In this document: piece after piece, positions 1-10,870 of the stretch
Layout: each line of letters opens with the position of its first letter
Numbering within the stretch: position 1 is the stretch's first letter
Assembly: GCA_963580285.1 (NCBI GenBank)
Contig: OY757026.1
Coordinates: 47,423,431-47,487,430, forward strand
Direction of reading: 5' to 3'
DNA from: Lucinisca nassula
Taxonomy: Eukaryota; Mollusca; Bivalvia; Lucinida; Lucinidae
Length of the DNA stretch: 64,000 bases
Notes under the pieces: generated by a model
What the model saw: the letters and a program-made list of their open reading frames with translations, nothing else
Told to the model about the DNA's origin: nothing
The model's database searches: none
Made by a program: the position numbers and the translations under genes

Positions 1-43
1 AAGAGGAATTTTACTGCATGCTCTTCTTGTATTATTTTTTTAT

Positions 44-220
44 TAAAATAACATTTGTACCACATCGTGCGGCCAAGCAGCAACGTTTGTACATATAAGA
101 CCATCGCGTATTTTTCACTTATTGGCGATTAAATATCATTTGGAATACTTCGTATGACCACGCTGCGACGTTTGTACGTATTAGACCTACGAGTGTATTC
201 CACTTACCACTAGATTAACA
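44..220. repeat. Degenerate ~85-bp tandem repeat
   Basis: Two diverged copies of a unit of about 85 bp can be read in tandem. Each contains an ACGTTTGTAC core, a RAGACC run and a CACTTA block, and a third copy starts and breaks off. A GTT microsatellite follows at about 255-283. No coding potential is visible in the first 900 bases. Confidence 0.4.
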
Positions 221-475
221 TTTGAATTGTTGCGTTTTTTTTTTGTTTTTTTTTTTGTTGTTGTTGTTGTTGTTGTTGTTTGAAAAACTGCAAATATTAG
301 ATCTATGCGAAAATGCCACATACATAAATAAACCTTTTGCGAATTATTCAATTTATTTTATTTTATTTCGATTTCAAATGTTCACTTTCTTACAATTTCA
401 ATAGTATGTGTTGCATAACTATAAATAGTTTATAATGTATAATCTTAAGATAATAAAGACGATCTGTGCATATAT

Positions 476-583
476 TCTCCGGTATCTGTAGGCTAGTTTG
501 GCGTCAGACAGTCTCCGGTATCTGCAGGCAAGTTTTGCGTCAGATATTATCCGGTATCTGCAGGATATCTGGCGTCTAGAGTT
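476..583. repeat. 36-bp tandem repeat, three copies
   Basis: The motif YCCGGTATCTGYAGG is followed by a GGCGTCAGA-like block three times at a 36-bp period. The minus-strand open frame across it repeats the same short peptide and is a by-product of the tandem repeat, not a gene. Confidence 0.7.
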
Positions 584-920
584 CACCACGAAGACAATCT
601 GAACATGTGATAATGGCCGGGATAATGATTGCCCTGACTGAAAAGGTACCTGAGCACTCAAGGCTCAATATTGCATTGTTGCCGCATGATAACATTAACT
701 TTTCACTGTAGTGCAACGATACAATTTCGACTTTGGTTGTGTTACTTGTCTCATGACAACGTTTTTGTGGAACAACGTGCCGAACCGAAATTCCTTCGGT
801 AATATTACTTGAGCACTGTTGTCGGGAGCATTAACGTATTTTCATCCGTGAGACCTATATTCGAGCAAAACTATTTATAGGTATATCATACAAAAAGGAT
901 TTACATGTATATTGCACGCA

Positions 921-1187
921 ACACGAAAACACACCTATATAATATTTGACTCCCTTTTATGTTGTAAAACTTGGATTTATAGAGTGTACATTATTTTTTC
1001 TTATTCCTGCCCAAAAACATTGATTGTGGGTACTCATTAGAACCGCCTCGCTGAGGCGGTTCTAACGAATACCCACAATCTGTGTTTTGAGCGCAGAAAT
1101 AGGAAAAATATCAGATTTTTTTCTTATCTGAAAGTTTCCCATTTTTGCTGCTAAAATTTTCTGTATATTCGAATAGGAATGTTTTCG
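921..1187. mobile_element. Palindromic MITE, family A
   Basis: The copy opens with an ACGAAAACACACCTATA-type end and has a perfect central hairpin at about 1020-1082 (GAACCGCCTCGCTGAGGCGGTTC flanked by TACCCACAATC arms). It closes with the degenerate inverse of the same end, so the whole unit is one large fold-back of about 270 bp. Confidence 0.7.
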
Positions 1188-1670
1188 TAATGCATACTGG
1201 AGATTTTTCTCCCTGGCCTCGAAGGACACCCGCAACCTCGGGTGTCCTGCGACACCCCAAACCGAGAACAATAGCCATCAATACCAGAACACTGATCCTA
1301 TAACATTGTACATGTATATTGTAACCCACTACCAGCATGCTTGTTTACCTGTTATGTCTCTTATGGCACCTAAAGACCAGAAATTAACAAAATCTTAAGC
1401 TGTGCACAGTGCTCTGAAGATGTCGTGAAAAAGTCTCAAATTTTCTGCTTAAAGTGTACTTAAATTTGGTCACTTTTCCAAACCATGGCTACTCAAGTCA
1501 TGTAGATTTCTTGTTTTGTTTTAACTTCCAGCTTGCCGAGGAAAAATGTGGTTAGGCAAAATGACCCGGTCGATATGACCTAAATTGTGTTGACAGGATT
1601 ATTAAACAATAAACAAACGTAGCCTACTAAAACTTTAAAGACTGGACTCGAATCACCTGATCATTATTGA

Positions 1671-1825
1671 CTTTTTTGTTTGAGTTGAGGTTTAACGTCC
1701 CTATCAACACTATTTAGGACATTTTCGAGACGTTGCTTCCAATTTTGTGGGACTTTTACACAACATTGAGAAGAATTGACATCTCAAGCCCTGTCGCCCA
1801 ATCAAACCAAAAGACTTATATGTAT
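1671..1825 (+). mobile_element. SINE-like repeat S, 3'-tail half only, inverted
   Basis: It begins with GTTTGAGTTGAGGTTTAACG, the inverse of the CAAA-type tail of the family. It continues through the block ACGTTGCTTCCAATTTTGTG and stops after the CCCTGTCGCCCAAT block, so the other half of the repeat is missing. Confidence 0.7.
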
Positions 1826-1854
1826 TTAGTTTGCGAATTTAAATGAATACAGTC

Positions 1855-1910
1855 TTCAAGAAATCTGATTGGCTGATAGGCTGATTGGCTAATTGGTTGA
1901 TAGTCAGTGA
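1855..1910. repeat. Clustered GATTGGCT motifs
   Basis: Three to four GATTGGCT/AATTGGTT motifs (inverse CCAAT) sit in about 45 bp. They lie beyond exon 2 of the host gene, so they are more likely a short tandem repeat than a promoter. Confidence 0.35.
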
Positions 1911-2079
1911 TGGATGTGGCTAAATTAATTTATTCAGCGGGATAAGGATTAACAGAAATGAAAGACGTCGTTGTAGCAAATGGGTGTGTTATTGTAGTAA
2001 TATTTATTATAGTGTTGCATTCCCTGGAGGTGCTTTTCATCCTTAACCGCACGCACCTAGACTAATGCTATATGCATAC

Positions 2080-2208
2080 CTGATGCATTGATGAAATCCG
2101 CTGACGTCAAAGCAACCTTGTCGCCACTTTTGTCCTTCTTCCGGCCTTTCTTTGGACGTTTGGGTCTGTTTGGAAGCCGAAGCCCAATAAGCATGCGTCG
2201 ATTACTCG
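2080..2208 (-). CDS. Host gene, coding exon 2 (partial gene)
   Basis: This 129-nt minus-strand exon is bounded by a strong polypyrimidine acceptor (CTATCCCCGCAG) at 2209-2211 and a GTATGC donor at 2079-2074. It is open in the phase-1 frame that exon 1 at 4412-4322 requires, and it ends again in phase 1, so it is a symmetric exon. The 42 residues it encodes are strongly basic in the middle (PNRPKRPKKGRKKDK), which could be a nuclear-localisation or nucleic-acid-binding segment. Its base composition is more GC-rich than the surrounding repeat DNA, and no repeat family overlaps it. I do not recognise the protein. No further exon with a matching phase is visible between 1 and 2079, so the gene probably continues beyond the window. 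Confidence 0.65.
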
Positions 2209-2576
2209 CTGCGGGGATAGAAAAAAGATACAATTATTCATGAGTTGGAAACACATGCTTTGCACAACAAAGTAAGTAAACATTTTTTCTTCTGATAATT
2301 AAGCATTTAAAAGTGTTCAGATTTACAAACGTAGACTGAGGAACATGGTTCTGTTTGCGCAGAATAACCTATTTTTCACAGGTACACATGTACTAGGCAG
2401 GAAGCGCTTAGGACAATTTAAAAATGAGATGAGATTAACATAAATTCTAAATAAGCAACGTGACAAATTCTTTACAGTCTGTTTAAAGCTGGTTCATTTT
2501 TGTGCTATGGTTGACAATTTATTCATTTCAAGTTAACCCGTGTCTTCTAATAAAATTCCATTGTTGCATTTACTCA

Positions 2577-2906
2577 AATTACGGAAACACGCCTATTCAA
2601 ATATATTGGTAAAATTTTACCACACACAAAAAAAAAATATTTCTTTTCAGATAAAAATCATGACATTTTTTTTTTATATTTCTGCTAAAAGCATAGATTG
2701 TGGGTACTCTTTAGAACCGAAAGCATAGATTGTGGGTACTCTTTAGAACCGCCTCGGAGAGGCGGTTCTAACGAGTACCCACAATCTATGTTTTTGAGCA
2801 GAAATAAGCAAACTGCTGTATACACCTGTAAACCCCGGTTTTACTATACGTATAAAAGTGGGGTTTAAGGGGGTCAGAATTATGTAGGCGTGTTTTCATG
2901 ATGAGT
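2577..2906. mobile_element. Palindromic MITE, family A
   Basis: The left end has the ACGGAAACACGCCTATT-type terminus and the right end GTAGGCGTGTTTTCATGATG. The central hairpin is at about 2723-2790. About 28 bp including GCATAGATTGTGGGTACTC is duplicated in tandem at 2690-2745, just before the hairpin. Confidence 0.75.
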
Positions 2907-2974
2907 ACTGTCAGCTCGGAAGCGTCAAGTTTTGAGAAAATGATCCTGAACGGGAACATAGACCTTTTCGTTTA

Positions 2975-3187
2975 ACCCTTCTCTTGCTGAATATTCATTT
3001 AAGCCACACCCATTTCTGTCTATCAACCAATCAAATTATTTGATGTAATTTATTCCTGCAAATTCATAAACTGAATGCCAAACAGTGTAGATCCCTGATC
3101 AGATGGCTTCTTCAGAAGCCATCTGATCTGGATCTACACTGTTTCCAAAGATAGGGGTTGTCGTGAACAGCAAGATAAGAGTTAAAC
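2975..3187. mobile_element. MITE, family B (TTAACCCTT ends)
   Basis: The ends are inverted (TTAACCCTT... against ...AGAGTTAA). The middle is a perfect hairpin at about 3079-3142 in which AACAGTGTAGATC pairs with GATCTACACTGTT. A second copy with the same layout is at 5698-5912. Confidence 0.65.
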
Positions 3188-3567
3188 TAAGTTCATATGA
3201 AATGACGAGTGTAAGATCCTTTTCGCTTCCAACGGCAACCATCAAGCGAAAGGGTCTATTTTCTTTCCTTTATTTTGTTTTTTCCCACAACACACAATTG
3301 TCATAATTAACTTCAACGTCTGTAAGTATTATTGTCCAAGTAAGTATCTGCATTTTCTCTCTGAAACATGTAATAACAACATGCTTTAGGAGATGAACTT
3401 ATCAAGCTTGAAGATTCCGTTTAAATCCTTTCAAAAATTAACATATTTATATGTGGTTTTATATTTGTATGTATGCATTTCTACGAAAATACGTTTAAAC
3501 AATGGCAACCTTTATAGTTATATCAGGGCACAAGATAGTCTGTGTGACACCCCACCTTTAATTTTGT

Positions 3568-3865
3568 TTTTTAGTTTGTGTTGAGGTTTAACGTCCCCGT
3601 CAACACTGTAAAGGTCATTTTGGAGACGTTTCTTCCAATTTTGTGGGACTTTTACCCGACATTGAGATGAAATGACATCTAAAGCCCTGTCGCCCAATGA
3701 AACCAATAAGGTTTATTAGCATGGACGGTCCGCCTCGCACCGCGGTTCCTGGGCAGGCTTCGATCCTCTAAGCGGTTTACCAGTACTAGTGTGCGGGCCG
3801 GATTCAGCTCTGCATGGAAGCATGATGCAGCCCATATATTTCTTCAAGCCCCTATGAGCGGGGCA
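3568..3865 (+). mobile_element. SINE-like repeat S, full length, inverted
   Basis: It runs from TTGAGGTTTAACGTCCCCG through ACGTTTCTTCCAATTTTGTG, the AAGCGGTTTACCAGTACTAG block and the CTTCAAGCCCC end. This is the complete ~300-bp family in the orientation that puts its CAAA-type tail at the left. Confidence 0.85.
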
Positions 3866-3902
3866 TACCCCACATTTCGTGAGTAAGGGCATGTATAAAG
3901 GT

Positions 3903-4302
3903 ATATATAGTGAAACCTCGATAATTCTACTTTTCAGTTTGGGGCCATGGAAATTTTTGAGATATGGGTGGTTCGAAAAAACGGAGGTTTAATCATATTG
4001 CCTGGTCACAACACATAAGAAGGTTTCATAAAAGAAAATCTTCAAAATCTATGAAATAAAGGTATGTTGTGTTTACTCATTAGAATCGCCTCACAGAGGC
4101 GATTCTAATGAGTACACACAACATTCCTTTTAAAGTTAAAATCAGGGATACGCCCGAAGATATCTATATTTTGATATCTAGAGATATCCAAATATAGTGA
4201 TATCTAGAGAACATGAAAGAATTTGCTATGGACTAAAATAGGAGTTTGACTTAGACATTGTAAATGAACTATCCGTATTCGAGTATTCGAAGTTTCACTG
4301 TA
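3903..4302. mobile_element. Palindromic MITE, family C
   Basis: The left end TGAAACCTCGATAATTC and the right end ATTCGAAGTTTCACTGTA are inverted copies. The core hairpin at about 4068-4124 (ACTCATTAGAATCGCCTC / GAGGCGATTCTAATGAGT) resembles the family A hairpin. It lies in intron 1 of the host gene, just below exon 1. Confidence 0.65.
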
Positions 4303-4321
4303 TATTATGCTGTCTGCTTAC

Positions 4322-4412
4322 CGTGACTTTCAAGGTCTTCGCTGCTCAAGTCTCGCCCGATCCCTCGATCCTTCAGTGTCCCTTCCTCAAGCTGCTTCGG
4401 GTCATCCGCCAT
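4322..4412 (-). CDS. Host gene, first coding exon
   Basis: On the minus strand an ATG at 4412-4410 opens 30 codons ending at a consensus donor (CACG|GTAAGC, intron starting at 4321). The peptide begins MADDPKQLEEG and is acidic and hydrophilic, with no signal peptide or membrane segment. The exon ends in phase 1, exactly the phase of the acceptor of the exon at 2208-2080, giving an intron of about 2.1 kb filled with S, B, A and C repeats. Splice consensus on both sides, an open frame, phase agreement and promoter-like motifs over the start support a real gene start. I cannot name the product. An mRNA or a related bivalve genome would settle it. Confidence 0.65.
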
Positions 4413-4431
4413 GACGTCACAACACGTGAGC
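4413..4431 (-). promoter_or_regulatory. CRE and E-box over the host-gene start
   Basis: Read on the minus strand, a perfect CACGTG E-box is followed after a few bases by a perfect cAMP-response element, TGACGTCA. The element abuts and overlaps the ATG of the exon at 4412. Such motif clustering is typical of a core promoter near a short 5' leader. No TATA box is obvious. Confidence 0.45.
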
Positions 4432-4601
4432 GCGTCTGTCTTTCTTCAGTGGTGTCTATAGCCTGTGTGTTACAACCTACAAGCACGATCAAGCCTGAAA
4501 ATAAAATTGAAATTCTCTGTTTATTCATTCTAAAAGACTACTGGGACAAATGTGCTGTCAGAATAAGATACCATACATGTACATGTATAGAGTCTCGGAC
4601 C

Positions 4602-4872
4602 CCCGCCTTCGGGGCTTGAAAAAAAGAGATTTGCCTGCAAAATGCTGCCACGCTGAGCTCAAACCGACCGCACATGAGTACTGGTAAACTTGGGCCGCTT
4701 AGAGGGTCTAAGCCTGCCCAGGCAAAGTGGTGAGAGTAGGACCATCCATGCTTATAACCCCTACTGGCTTCATTTGGCGGCAGGGCTTGAGTCAATGTCG
4801 GGTAAAAGTCCAAGTAAACACGAAGCAACGTCTCCAAAATGACCTATATAGTTAAACCTCAAATCAAACAAA
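4602..4872 (-). mobile_element. SINE-like repeat S, sense orientation on +
   Basis: The copy starts at the GGGGCTTGAA end and passes through TACTGGTAAAC and the CAGGGCTTGAG block. It ends with AAACCTCAAATCAAACAAAAC, the CAAA-type tail. It is somewhat diverged, with GGCGGCAGGG in place of GGGCGACAGG. Confidence 0.8.
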
Positions 4873-5037
4873 ACATCAAATTATCGCTATTTAGACCACT
4901 TTCATGCAGTTGCACAAGAGGTCTTAAGACCACTTGTGTAAAAAAAAAACATTTGTGTAACTGACTAGAAGTAAACAGGCTGTAATTAGTACTGAATATA
5001 AAAAATTGGGTGGTGTCAAGTGCGAGAATTGTCTTCT

Positions 5038-5312
5038 TTTCGACGAAAACACACCTATATATTTTGACCCACTTAAACCCTACTTTTATATAGTAAAACT
5101 GGGGTTTGCAGGCGTATACATTATTTTTCGTACTTCTGCTCTAAACATAGATTGTGGGTACTCGTTAGAACCGACGAGGCGGTTCTAGCGAGTATCCACA
5201 ATCTGTGTTTTGAGAGAAAAAAGAAAAAAAAAATACAATTTTTCATCTGAAAGTTTCCATTTTTCGGTGGTAAAATTAACAATGAATTTGTATAGGCGTG
5301 TTTTCGTAATGT
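5038..5312. mobile_element. Palindromic MITE, family A
   Basis: It has the ACGAAAACACACCTATATA left end and the TATAGGCGTGTTTTCGTAATG-type right end. The middle carries the AACCCCAC/GGGGTTT stem and a shortened hairpin at about 5148-5208. Confidence 0.75.
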
Positions 5313-5329
5313 TCAAGATGTGCTTCTAT

Positions 5330-5690
5330 TTTTCTCTCTCATTAAACTAGAACGTTTTACTCGCGCAGATGATGAATGCAACTCATTTTAAACGAGTGTC
5401 CGTGAAAACGTTTATCTCTTTATCATTTATATTTATATATTTTCCGGTTCCCAGTTTTGCAGCATCGCTGAGGTATTCGAGGTCTCGTTTGTTACTGTAT
5501 CGGCGTCACGTGACTTGTAACCAATTACTTTCCGCTTTGTTATCTACGTCACACATGTGAACCAATGGGTTCGTTGTTATTGTCGTAATGTAATACGTCA
5601 TTCATACCTAGAGTGACCATTGTCAGGTCAGAAAATAAATGCACTGTAAAAAAGAAAACAGTATGTTGACGGTCTATTTACTATAAAGTA
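5330..5690. other. Unassigned unique-looking DNA
   Basis: No gene or clear repeat is seen. The stretch contains a CACGTGAC palindrome at about 5505, two CCAAT/ACCAATG motifs and several TACGTCA-like motifs. It could be a distal regulatory block of the host gene starting at 4412, but nothing in the sequence proves this. Confidence 0.3.
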
Positions 5691-5697
5691 CTATTAG

Positions 5698-5912
5698 CCC
5701 TTAACCCTTGTCCTGCTGAATATTTATATATGCCACACCCACTACCGATTATCAACCAATCAGATTACTTGATGCAAATTATTGCAACAAATTCACAATC
5801 TGAATGGCAAACAATGTAGATCCTGATCAGATGGCTTCGTCAGAAGCCATCTGATCTGGATCTACATTGTTTCAAAGATAAGGCATATCCGGGATTAGCA
5901 CGACAAGGGTTA
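5698..5912. mobile_element. MITE, family B
   Basis: The ends are TTAACCCTTGTC and GACAAGGGTTAA, perfect inverses over 12 bp. The internal hairpin pairs AATGTAGATC with GATCTACATT. Layout and length match the copy at 2975-3187. Confidence 0.75.
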
Positions 5913-5952
5913 AGGTGCCAAGAGAAACTATATCTGAAAATGTCGTCTATTC

Positions 5953-6218
5953 ACATTACGAAAACACGCCTATAAAATACATAGTACATTTTATAACCTC
6001 AAAAAATGAAGGTTTTAAGATAAAAAAATGCTATATTTTTCTTATTTCTGCCCAAAAATAGGTTGTGGGTACTAGTAAGAACCGCTTCATCGAGTACACA
6101 CAATCTATATTTGAGAGCAGAAATAAGAAAAATTAGGTTTACCCCCATAAAGCCCAGTTTTACTATATAAAAGTGGGGTTCAAGGGGGTCAAAATTATAT
6201 AGGCGTGTTTTCGTGATG
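5953..6218. mobile_element. Palindromic MITE, family A
   Basis: It runs from CATTACGAAAACACGCCTAT to ATAGGCGTGTTTTCGTGATG, so the ends are perfect or near-perfect inverses. Part of the central hairpin is deleted. Confidence 0.75.
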
Positions 6219-6240
6219 ATCGTCTGATGCTGCTTCACAC

Positions 6241-6522
6241 TTCATCACGTAAACAAGTCCGTGAAATGGACACCCCCCTAAACCCCACTTTATATAGAGA
6301 AAACTGGGGTTTACGAGGGTATACATTACTTTTCTTATTTCTGTGCCTAGACATAGGTTGTGGGTACTCGTTAGAACCGCCTCAATGAGGCGGTTCTAAC
6401 GAGCACCAACAACCTATGTTTGCAGGATAAATAAGAAAAATATCACAGATTTTCATCAGTAAAATGGCCATTTTGGAAACGTGAAAAACGCACTATGTCG
6501 CACGGGTGTGTTTTCGTAATGT
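6241..6522. mobile_element. Palindromic MITE, family A variant
   Basis: This variant has CATCACGTAAACAAGTCC at the left and CGCACGGGTGTGTTTTCGTAATG-like sequence at the right. The hairpin at 6360-6418 is nearly perfect. Related variants are at 14843-15030, 27925-28201 and 61040-61325. Confidence 0.7.
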
Positions 6523-6747
6523 ATTTTGGCATGCAGGCAAACTGTGTGGCCCTGATCAGGCTGCCCCTAGGCCACACTGTTTGTAGGAATAGCATTTAAA
6601 GTTGCATGTACCAGCCAATAACAAAGCAGACGACAATTTCTGGGGTTAACAAAGCTACAACTAGCGAAATATACATGTTCAGACATGGTCATTGCAATAC
6701 TGTATTGGCGTCTAAGGGTTAACAAAGCTATATACAACTAGCGAAAT

Positions 6748-7095
6748 ACAGCTGAACTTCAATGGCTCGAACACCTTTGGGACCTCGAAAATATGTTCGA
6801 GACAGGGGTAGTTCGAGCCACTGACGGTTACTGTCAGGAGGCATGACAAGATACTTTTAGACATCTTTTTGGTGTTCTATAATGAAAATGTATGCTGTGT
6901 GTACTCATTAGAATCGCCTCATCGAGGCGATTCTAATGGGTACACACAGCATACATTTGCAAGATAAAAGACTAAAATCTCCTTAATTATGCCCCACAAT
7001 TTTTATGTAGAGGATTTCGCTAGGGACTCAAGAATGGGTTCGACACATCCATGGTAAACGAGCCATCGGTGTTCGAGCCATCGAAGTTCTACTGT
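6748..7095. mobile_element. Palindromic MITE, family C
   Basis: The ends are CTGAACTTCAATGGCTCGA and TCGAGCCATCGAAGTTCTA-like inverses. The central hairpin at about 6896-6954 is of the ACTCATTAGAATCGCCTC type. A palindromic fragment with CAGGCAAACTGTGTGGCC lies just upstream at 6533-6586. Confidence 0.65.
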
Positions 7096-8355
7096 ATACC
7101 CCAGCGAAAACCCAAATCAGTCCGAGTACTGAATCTACACAGTCGGAATACAGTCTTTGTTCTTGCGGGCAAAGAGAGGTGTATAGTCAACTGTCATGCT
7201 AAGACTCTATTCAGACTATGAGGGTGCGCAGACTGAGCTAGTTGTTTCCTAGTTGTATGCTCGAAGACGTGTTTTCGCATTTCGCGGTAAAATAATCATA
7301 CTCTAGAAAAGTAGTCCACGTTGTTACGTTCATGCCATAATGTGGTAGAATGGCGGCTTTCATGCCTATATACAGAACAAGGGTTCAGACGAACATTTTG
7401 GACATTTGTTTTATTTCGTGATCAAACATAGATTGTGGGTGCTCGTTACAACCGCCTCAAATTAACGAGAACACACAATCTGTCTTTGAGTAAAACTAAA
7501 GCCCGTTCTTTATATACAATGTGGGTGAGGATTGCAGAGGCTATTAAATATACAGACTTGTAAATGTGATGTCAAACTTTTGCAATAATGTGTGTATTTT
7601 CAGCAAAGAGCGTAGACCCAGTTAAGACGCCGCGTTCTGTGGCGTCTGATCTGAGTCTGTTCTGTTTGCCAATGTCCCAAGATAGGGCCGCTAGGCATTT
7701 ATGGGTTAATGAGGTGGGGCGGCGGCCTTATCTTTCGTTATTTGCAGTCAGCCAGTTTGACTACGCTCGTATCACAACACAAGTTACCAAAAACAGGTTT
7801 AACTTTATTATGTGTGACATTCACCACCAATTAATTTGGATAGTTTTTCTTGACGTGAATTAAGTTCCTCAAAGTATTAATAAGAGCAGACCCGCAGGTT
7901 AGTTCGCTTTTTCTTTCTGTGGTTTGTTTTACAAAGATCTTATTATTGTAGAATATTTCCGGCACCGGAGTTGGTTGAGTTGAAGAACTGAAAACCCCAT
8001 GTTTTTATACATTACCAGCTAAACTTCAGGTTCCCTATATAATTTTGCTTTAAATATAGATTGTGGGAACTTGTTAGAGCCACACGAACACCAATAATCT
8101 ATTTTAAGCAAATACTGGGGAAAACTAACGAATGAGTTGAAAATCAGTCGAAGTCGTTTCTAACGAGTACATATGTACCCACACTTTCTTATTAGAATGA
8201 CAGAAATAAGAAAAAGTTAATACTTGTAGTACTTGTTAATACTTGTTGACAGACAAAAACTAGAAAAAAGTTTACTCTTAATCCTACTTTTACTCGTATA
8301 AAAAGTTTCACTTTATCACTTGAAGAGAACATGTCATTCATTCATCTTAGCCTAA
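7096..8355. other. Intergenic stretch with MITE fragments
   Basis: No gene is supported. Partial family A hairpins are recognisable at about 7424-7490 and 8050-8215, and a degenerate CAGACGCC-type palindrome at about 7605-7672. The open frame that starts at 7588 runs through this palindrome and is not credible as a gene. Confidence 0.4.
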
Positions 8356-8655
8356 GTGGCCCCCGCCCATAGGGGCTTGAAGAAATATATGGGCTGCATG
8401 ATGCTTCCACGTAGAGCTGAATCCGGCCCGCACACTAGTACTGGTAAACCGCTTAGAGGATCTAAGCCTGTTCAGGAACCGCATTGTGAGGCGGACCGTC
8501 CATGCTAATAAACCCTATTGGTTTCATTGGGCGACAGGGCTTGAGATGTCATTTCATCTCAATGTCGGGTAAAAGTCCCACAAATTGGAAGCAACGTCTC
8601 CAAAATGACCTTTACAGTGTTGATGGGGACGTTAAACCTCAAATCAAACAAAAAC
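8356..8655 (-). mobile_element. SINE-like repeat S, full length, sense on +
   Basis: This is an intact copy from GCCCATAGGGGCTTGAAG to AAACCTCAAATCAAACAAAA. It contains every block seen in the family, so it serves as a good reference copy. Confidence 0.85.
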
Positions 8656-8884
8656 AAAATCTTAGCCTAAGAACAACTATTTTACTCATTTTTATGCTCA
8701 TTTATTTCTTGTTGTTTTCCAACAGCGCCTCCCAGTAATAATCAGCAATTGGTTGTTGGGAGTATCCAGTAGAAACAAATGCGACTACCGGGTACAAAGA
8801 TACCGGATAATATACAGCAGGTAACTGTGAAACTAAAGTTAGGCTTCATTTACGTCTGCATTCCAAGATCTGTTCTGGGCGTTG

Positions 8885-9440
8885 GATGAAGCGAAGATGC
8901 CATGTATCTTAGGTCTAGAGGGCGTCCAACTGATATTGGTTTACAGTTGGGCAAGGCTCGCTGTCCTTGCAGCAGGTATGGGAAGATGTGTGGTGAGGGG
9001 GGTGTTGGGGTAGGTGGGGTGTTATTTTTTCTGTTTCTTCACTTTCTCCCCCTGCCCCTTCCTTTTAATCTATTTAATATATTCTACTATCTCTTCTATC
9101 TTTTTTCTCCTTTTATCTGGGAGACGGCTCAAGATGACCTACATGGGGTGGTTGGGTGAGGGAAAAGTGAAGTTTTCCTTGCGTCACTGGGGTGTCCATC
9201 TGATACTGACTTACAGTTGGACAAGGCCTTGCAGCAGGTAAGAGAAGAGATCGGATGTTGTTATTTCTTCTGTTTCTATACTTCCATTCATTTTAATCTT
9301 CCTCCCCTGTCCCCTCACTTTCATTTCCTCTTCTATCTCTGTTCTCCCTTTCTCTGGGAGATGACACAAAATGACCCACAAGGGTTGGTGTGTCGTATAA
9401 CCCAATACAAAATCAACCGTTTTAGGTGCCGAAAGTGAAC
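8885..9440. repeat. Two-copy diverged tandem duplication (~280 bp)
   Basis: A block with GACTTACAGTTGGACAAGG and GCAGCAGGTA, followed by a pyrimidine-rich stretch and CTGGGAGAYGRC, occurs twice, at about 8920-9165 and 9190-9400. Neither copy has a convincing reading frame. Confidence 0.55.
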
Positions 9441-9717
9441 AGTAATGAGGATTGAGAGGGTATTGACACACAAGTCTTTAGAAAATATTTTCTTGCACAC
9501 CAGACAAGGAAATCCGTGATTTTACCCTGGGATAGAAATTTATGTTCTGACCCTGGTGTTCCGACCCAGGCTACTAACATAGATGCGCTTCAATTCTATT
9601 CAACTGCCGGAACTACTTCCGCACTACTTTTATTTTGTAAACAATATACATGTGCGAGCTGTCAAAAGTAACTGGAGGTGTTGTGCAAGAAAAAGAATCC
9701 AATATAGGGTTCTGTTG

Positions 9718-9824
9718 TAGATGGGCGTTTCCAACCCTCGGGATGACCGTGCTGAGCGGAACCTCGGCGTAGCCTCGGTTCCGCTCAGCACGGTCATCCC
9801 TCGGGTTGGAAACGCTCATCTACA
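9718..9824. repeat. Near-perfect hairpin, ~47-bp arms
   Basis: GAGCGGAACC pairs with GGTTCCGCTC and CTACAACAGA-side sequence pairs across a short GGCGTAGCC loop. The arms are GC-rich and almost identical, which implies a recent inversion-duplication or a fold-back MITE. Confidence 0.65.
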
Positions 9825-10165
9825 AGATTCTTATATTCTTCCCTATCTACAGGGTTCAAATCCCAATTGAAAGAATTTGCACATTGGGAGCAAATTCTTT
9901 CCTTTGAGAGTGGACCCTTTATTATAGGATTCGAGTTAATGGAAAATAAAAGTGGTGGCAATATCAATACATCTTGACAAGTTGATATGTATTACTATAC
10001 ATTTTTGTTAACAGCGAGGGCAAATACAAGTTGGAGTATTCAGGGTAATGGGACAGCTTCATGCATACTTTCCGACTATAAACAAGTACTTATTCCTCTC
10101 ACCCCATGCATGGACAAATCTACATTGTGTATACATCTGGCTCCGATTTGAGCCAAGGCATGCAT

Positions 10166-10275
10166 GATAAAGTAGAAGTAAAACAAAGATCAGGAATTGA
10201 TACAATTAACTTACTCCACCCATAAAAGACACCAAAGGGAAAGAAATACAAACATTAAGCGACCAGACCATGATA
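10166..10275. repeat. Dispersed repeat also found at 19490-19600
   Basis: About 105 bp, including AAGTAGAAGTAAAACAAAG and AAGCGACCAGAC, is nearly identical to 19490-19600. The two copies lie in the same orientation about 9.3 kb apart. No ends or target duplications can be defined. Confidence 0.6.
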
Positions 10276-10670
10276 AAACCTGTTTTGGTGACTTGCGAAT
10301 AACGAAGGTGCCGTTCAGCCTGCGCATGCGCGCAGGCTGATCAGCGCCTTAGTATTCGCTACGTGAAAAGTACAATGCCTCTAGTTGATACAGCTAATTT
10401 TTCAAGACTCTAGGTAGCCTGCGTATCTGAGCAGGCCGACTTGTATCTTACGCGGCCGCAAACCACTAATAAGGAGGTTTGCTCGTGTGGGAGATCATAT
10501 GCTAACAACTGTTCCCTGCATATCTCTGTTCTATTAAGTTATGAAGATTTTATGTCGTTTGACGTTTCATCCTGACATTTATGACAAAGCTGTCTTTAAC
10601 TAATGTGAAAGGGAAATCCCTTTCAGTGCGAGTTTAAGTCAAATGATGAAGTAAAAATGTAGGTCTATTC

Positions 10671-10674
10671 TGAT

Positions 10675-10713
<39 letters not shown>

Positions 10714-10870
10714 TGCTCTACCACTTCACTTTCTTTCACATTCTAAAACATTTATTTATTCATTTATTTATTTATTTATTTTTTTTTTTTTTGGGGGGGG
10801 GGGGGTTAAAATTATTTATCATTGCTTTTCAATTTAATAAAGGTTGTTGATGCTAATTTATTTATTTATT
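10671..10870. repeat. TTTA microsatellite with G run
   Basis: TTTA units occur at 10671-10714, 10755-10782 and 10856-10872. A long T run followed by about 13 G lies at 10783-10805. Confidence 0.85.

Noticed and set aside
419..661. 80-codon minus-strand frame with YRYRR repeats
   Set aside because: It reads through the 36-bp tandem repeat.
7588..7863. 91-codon plus-strand frame
   Set aside because: It covers a palindromic repeat fragment and has no splice or domain support.
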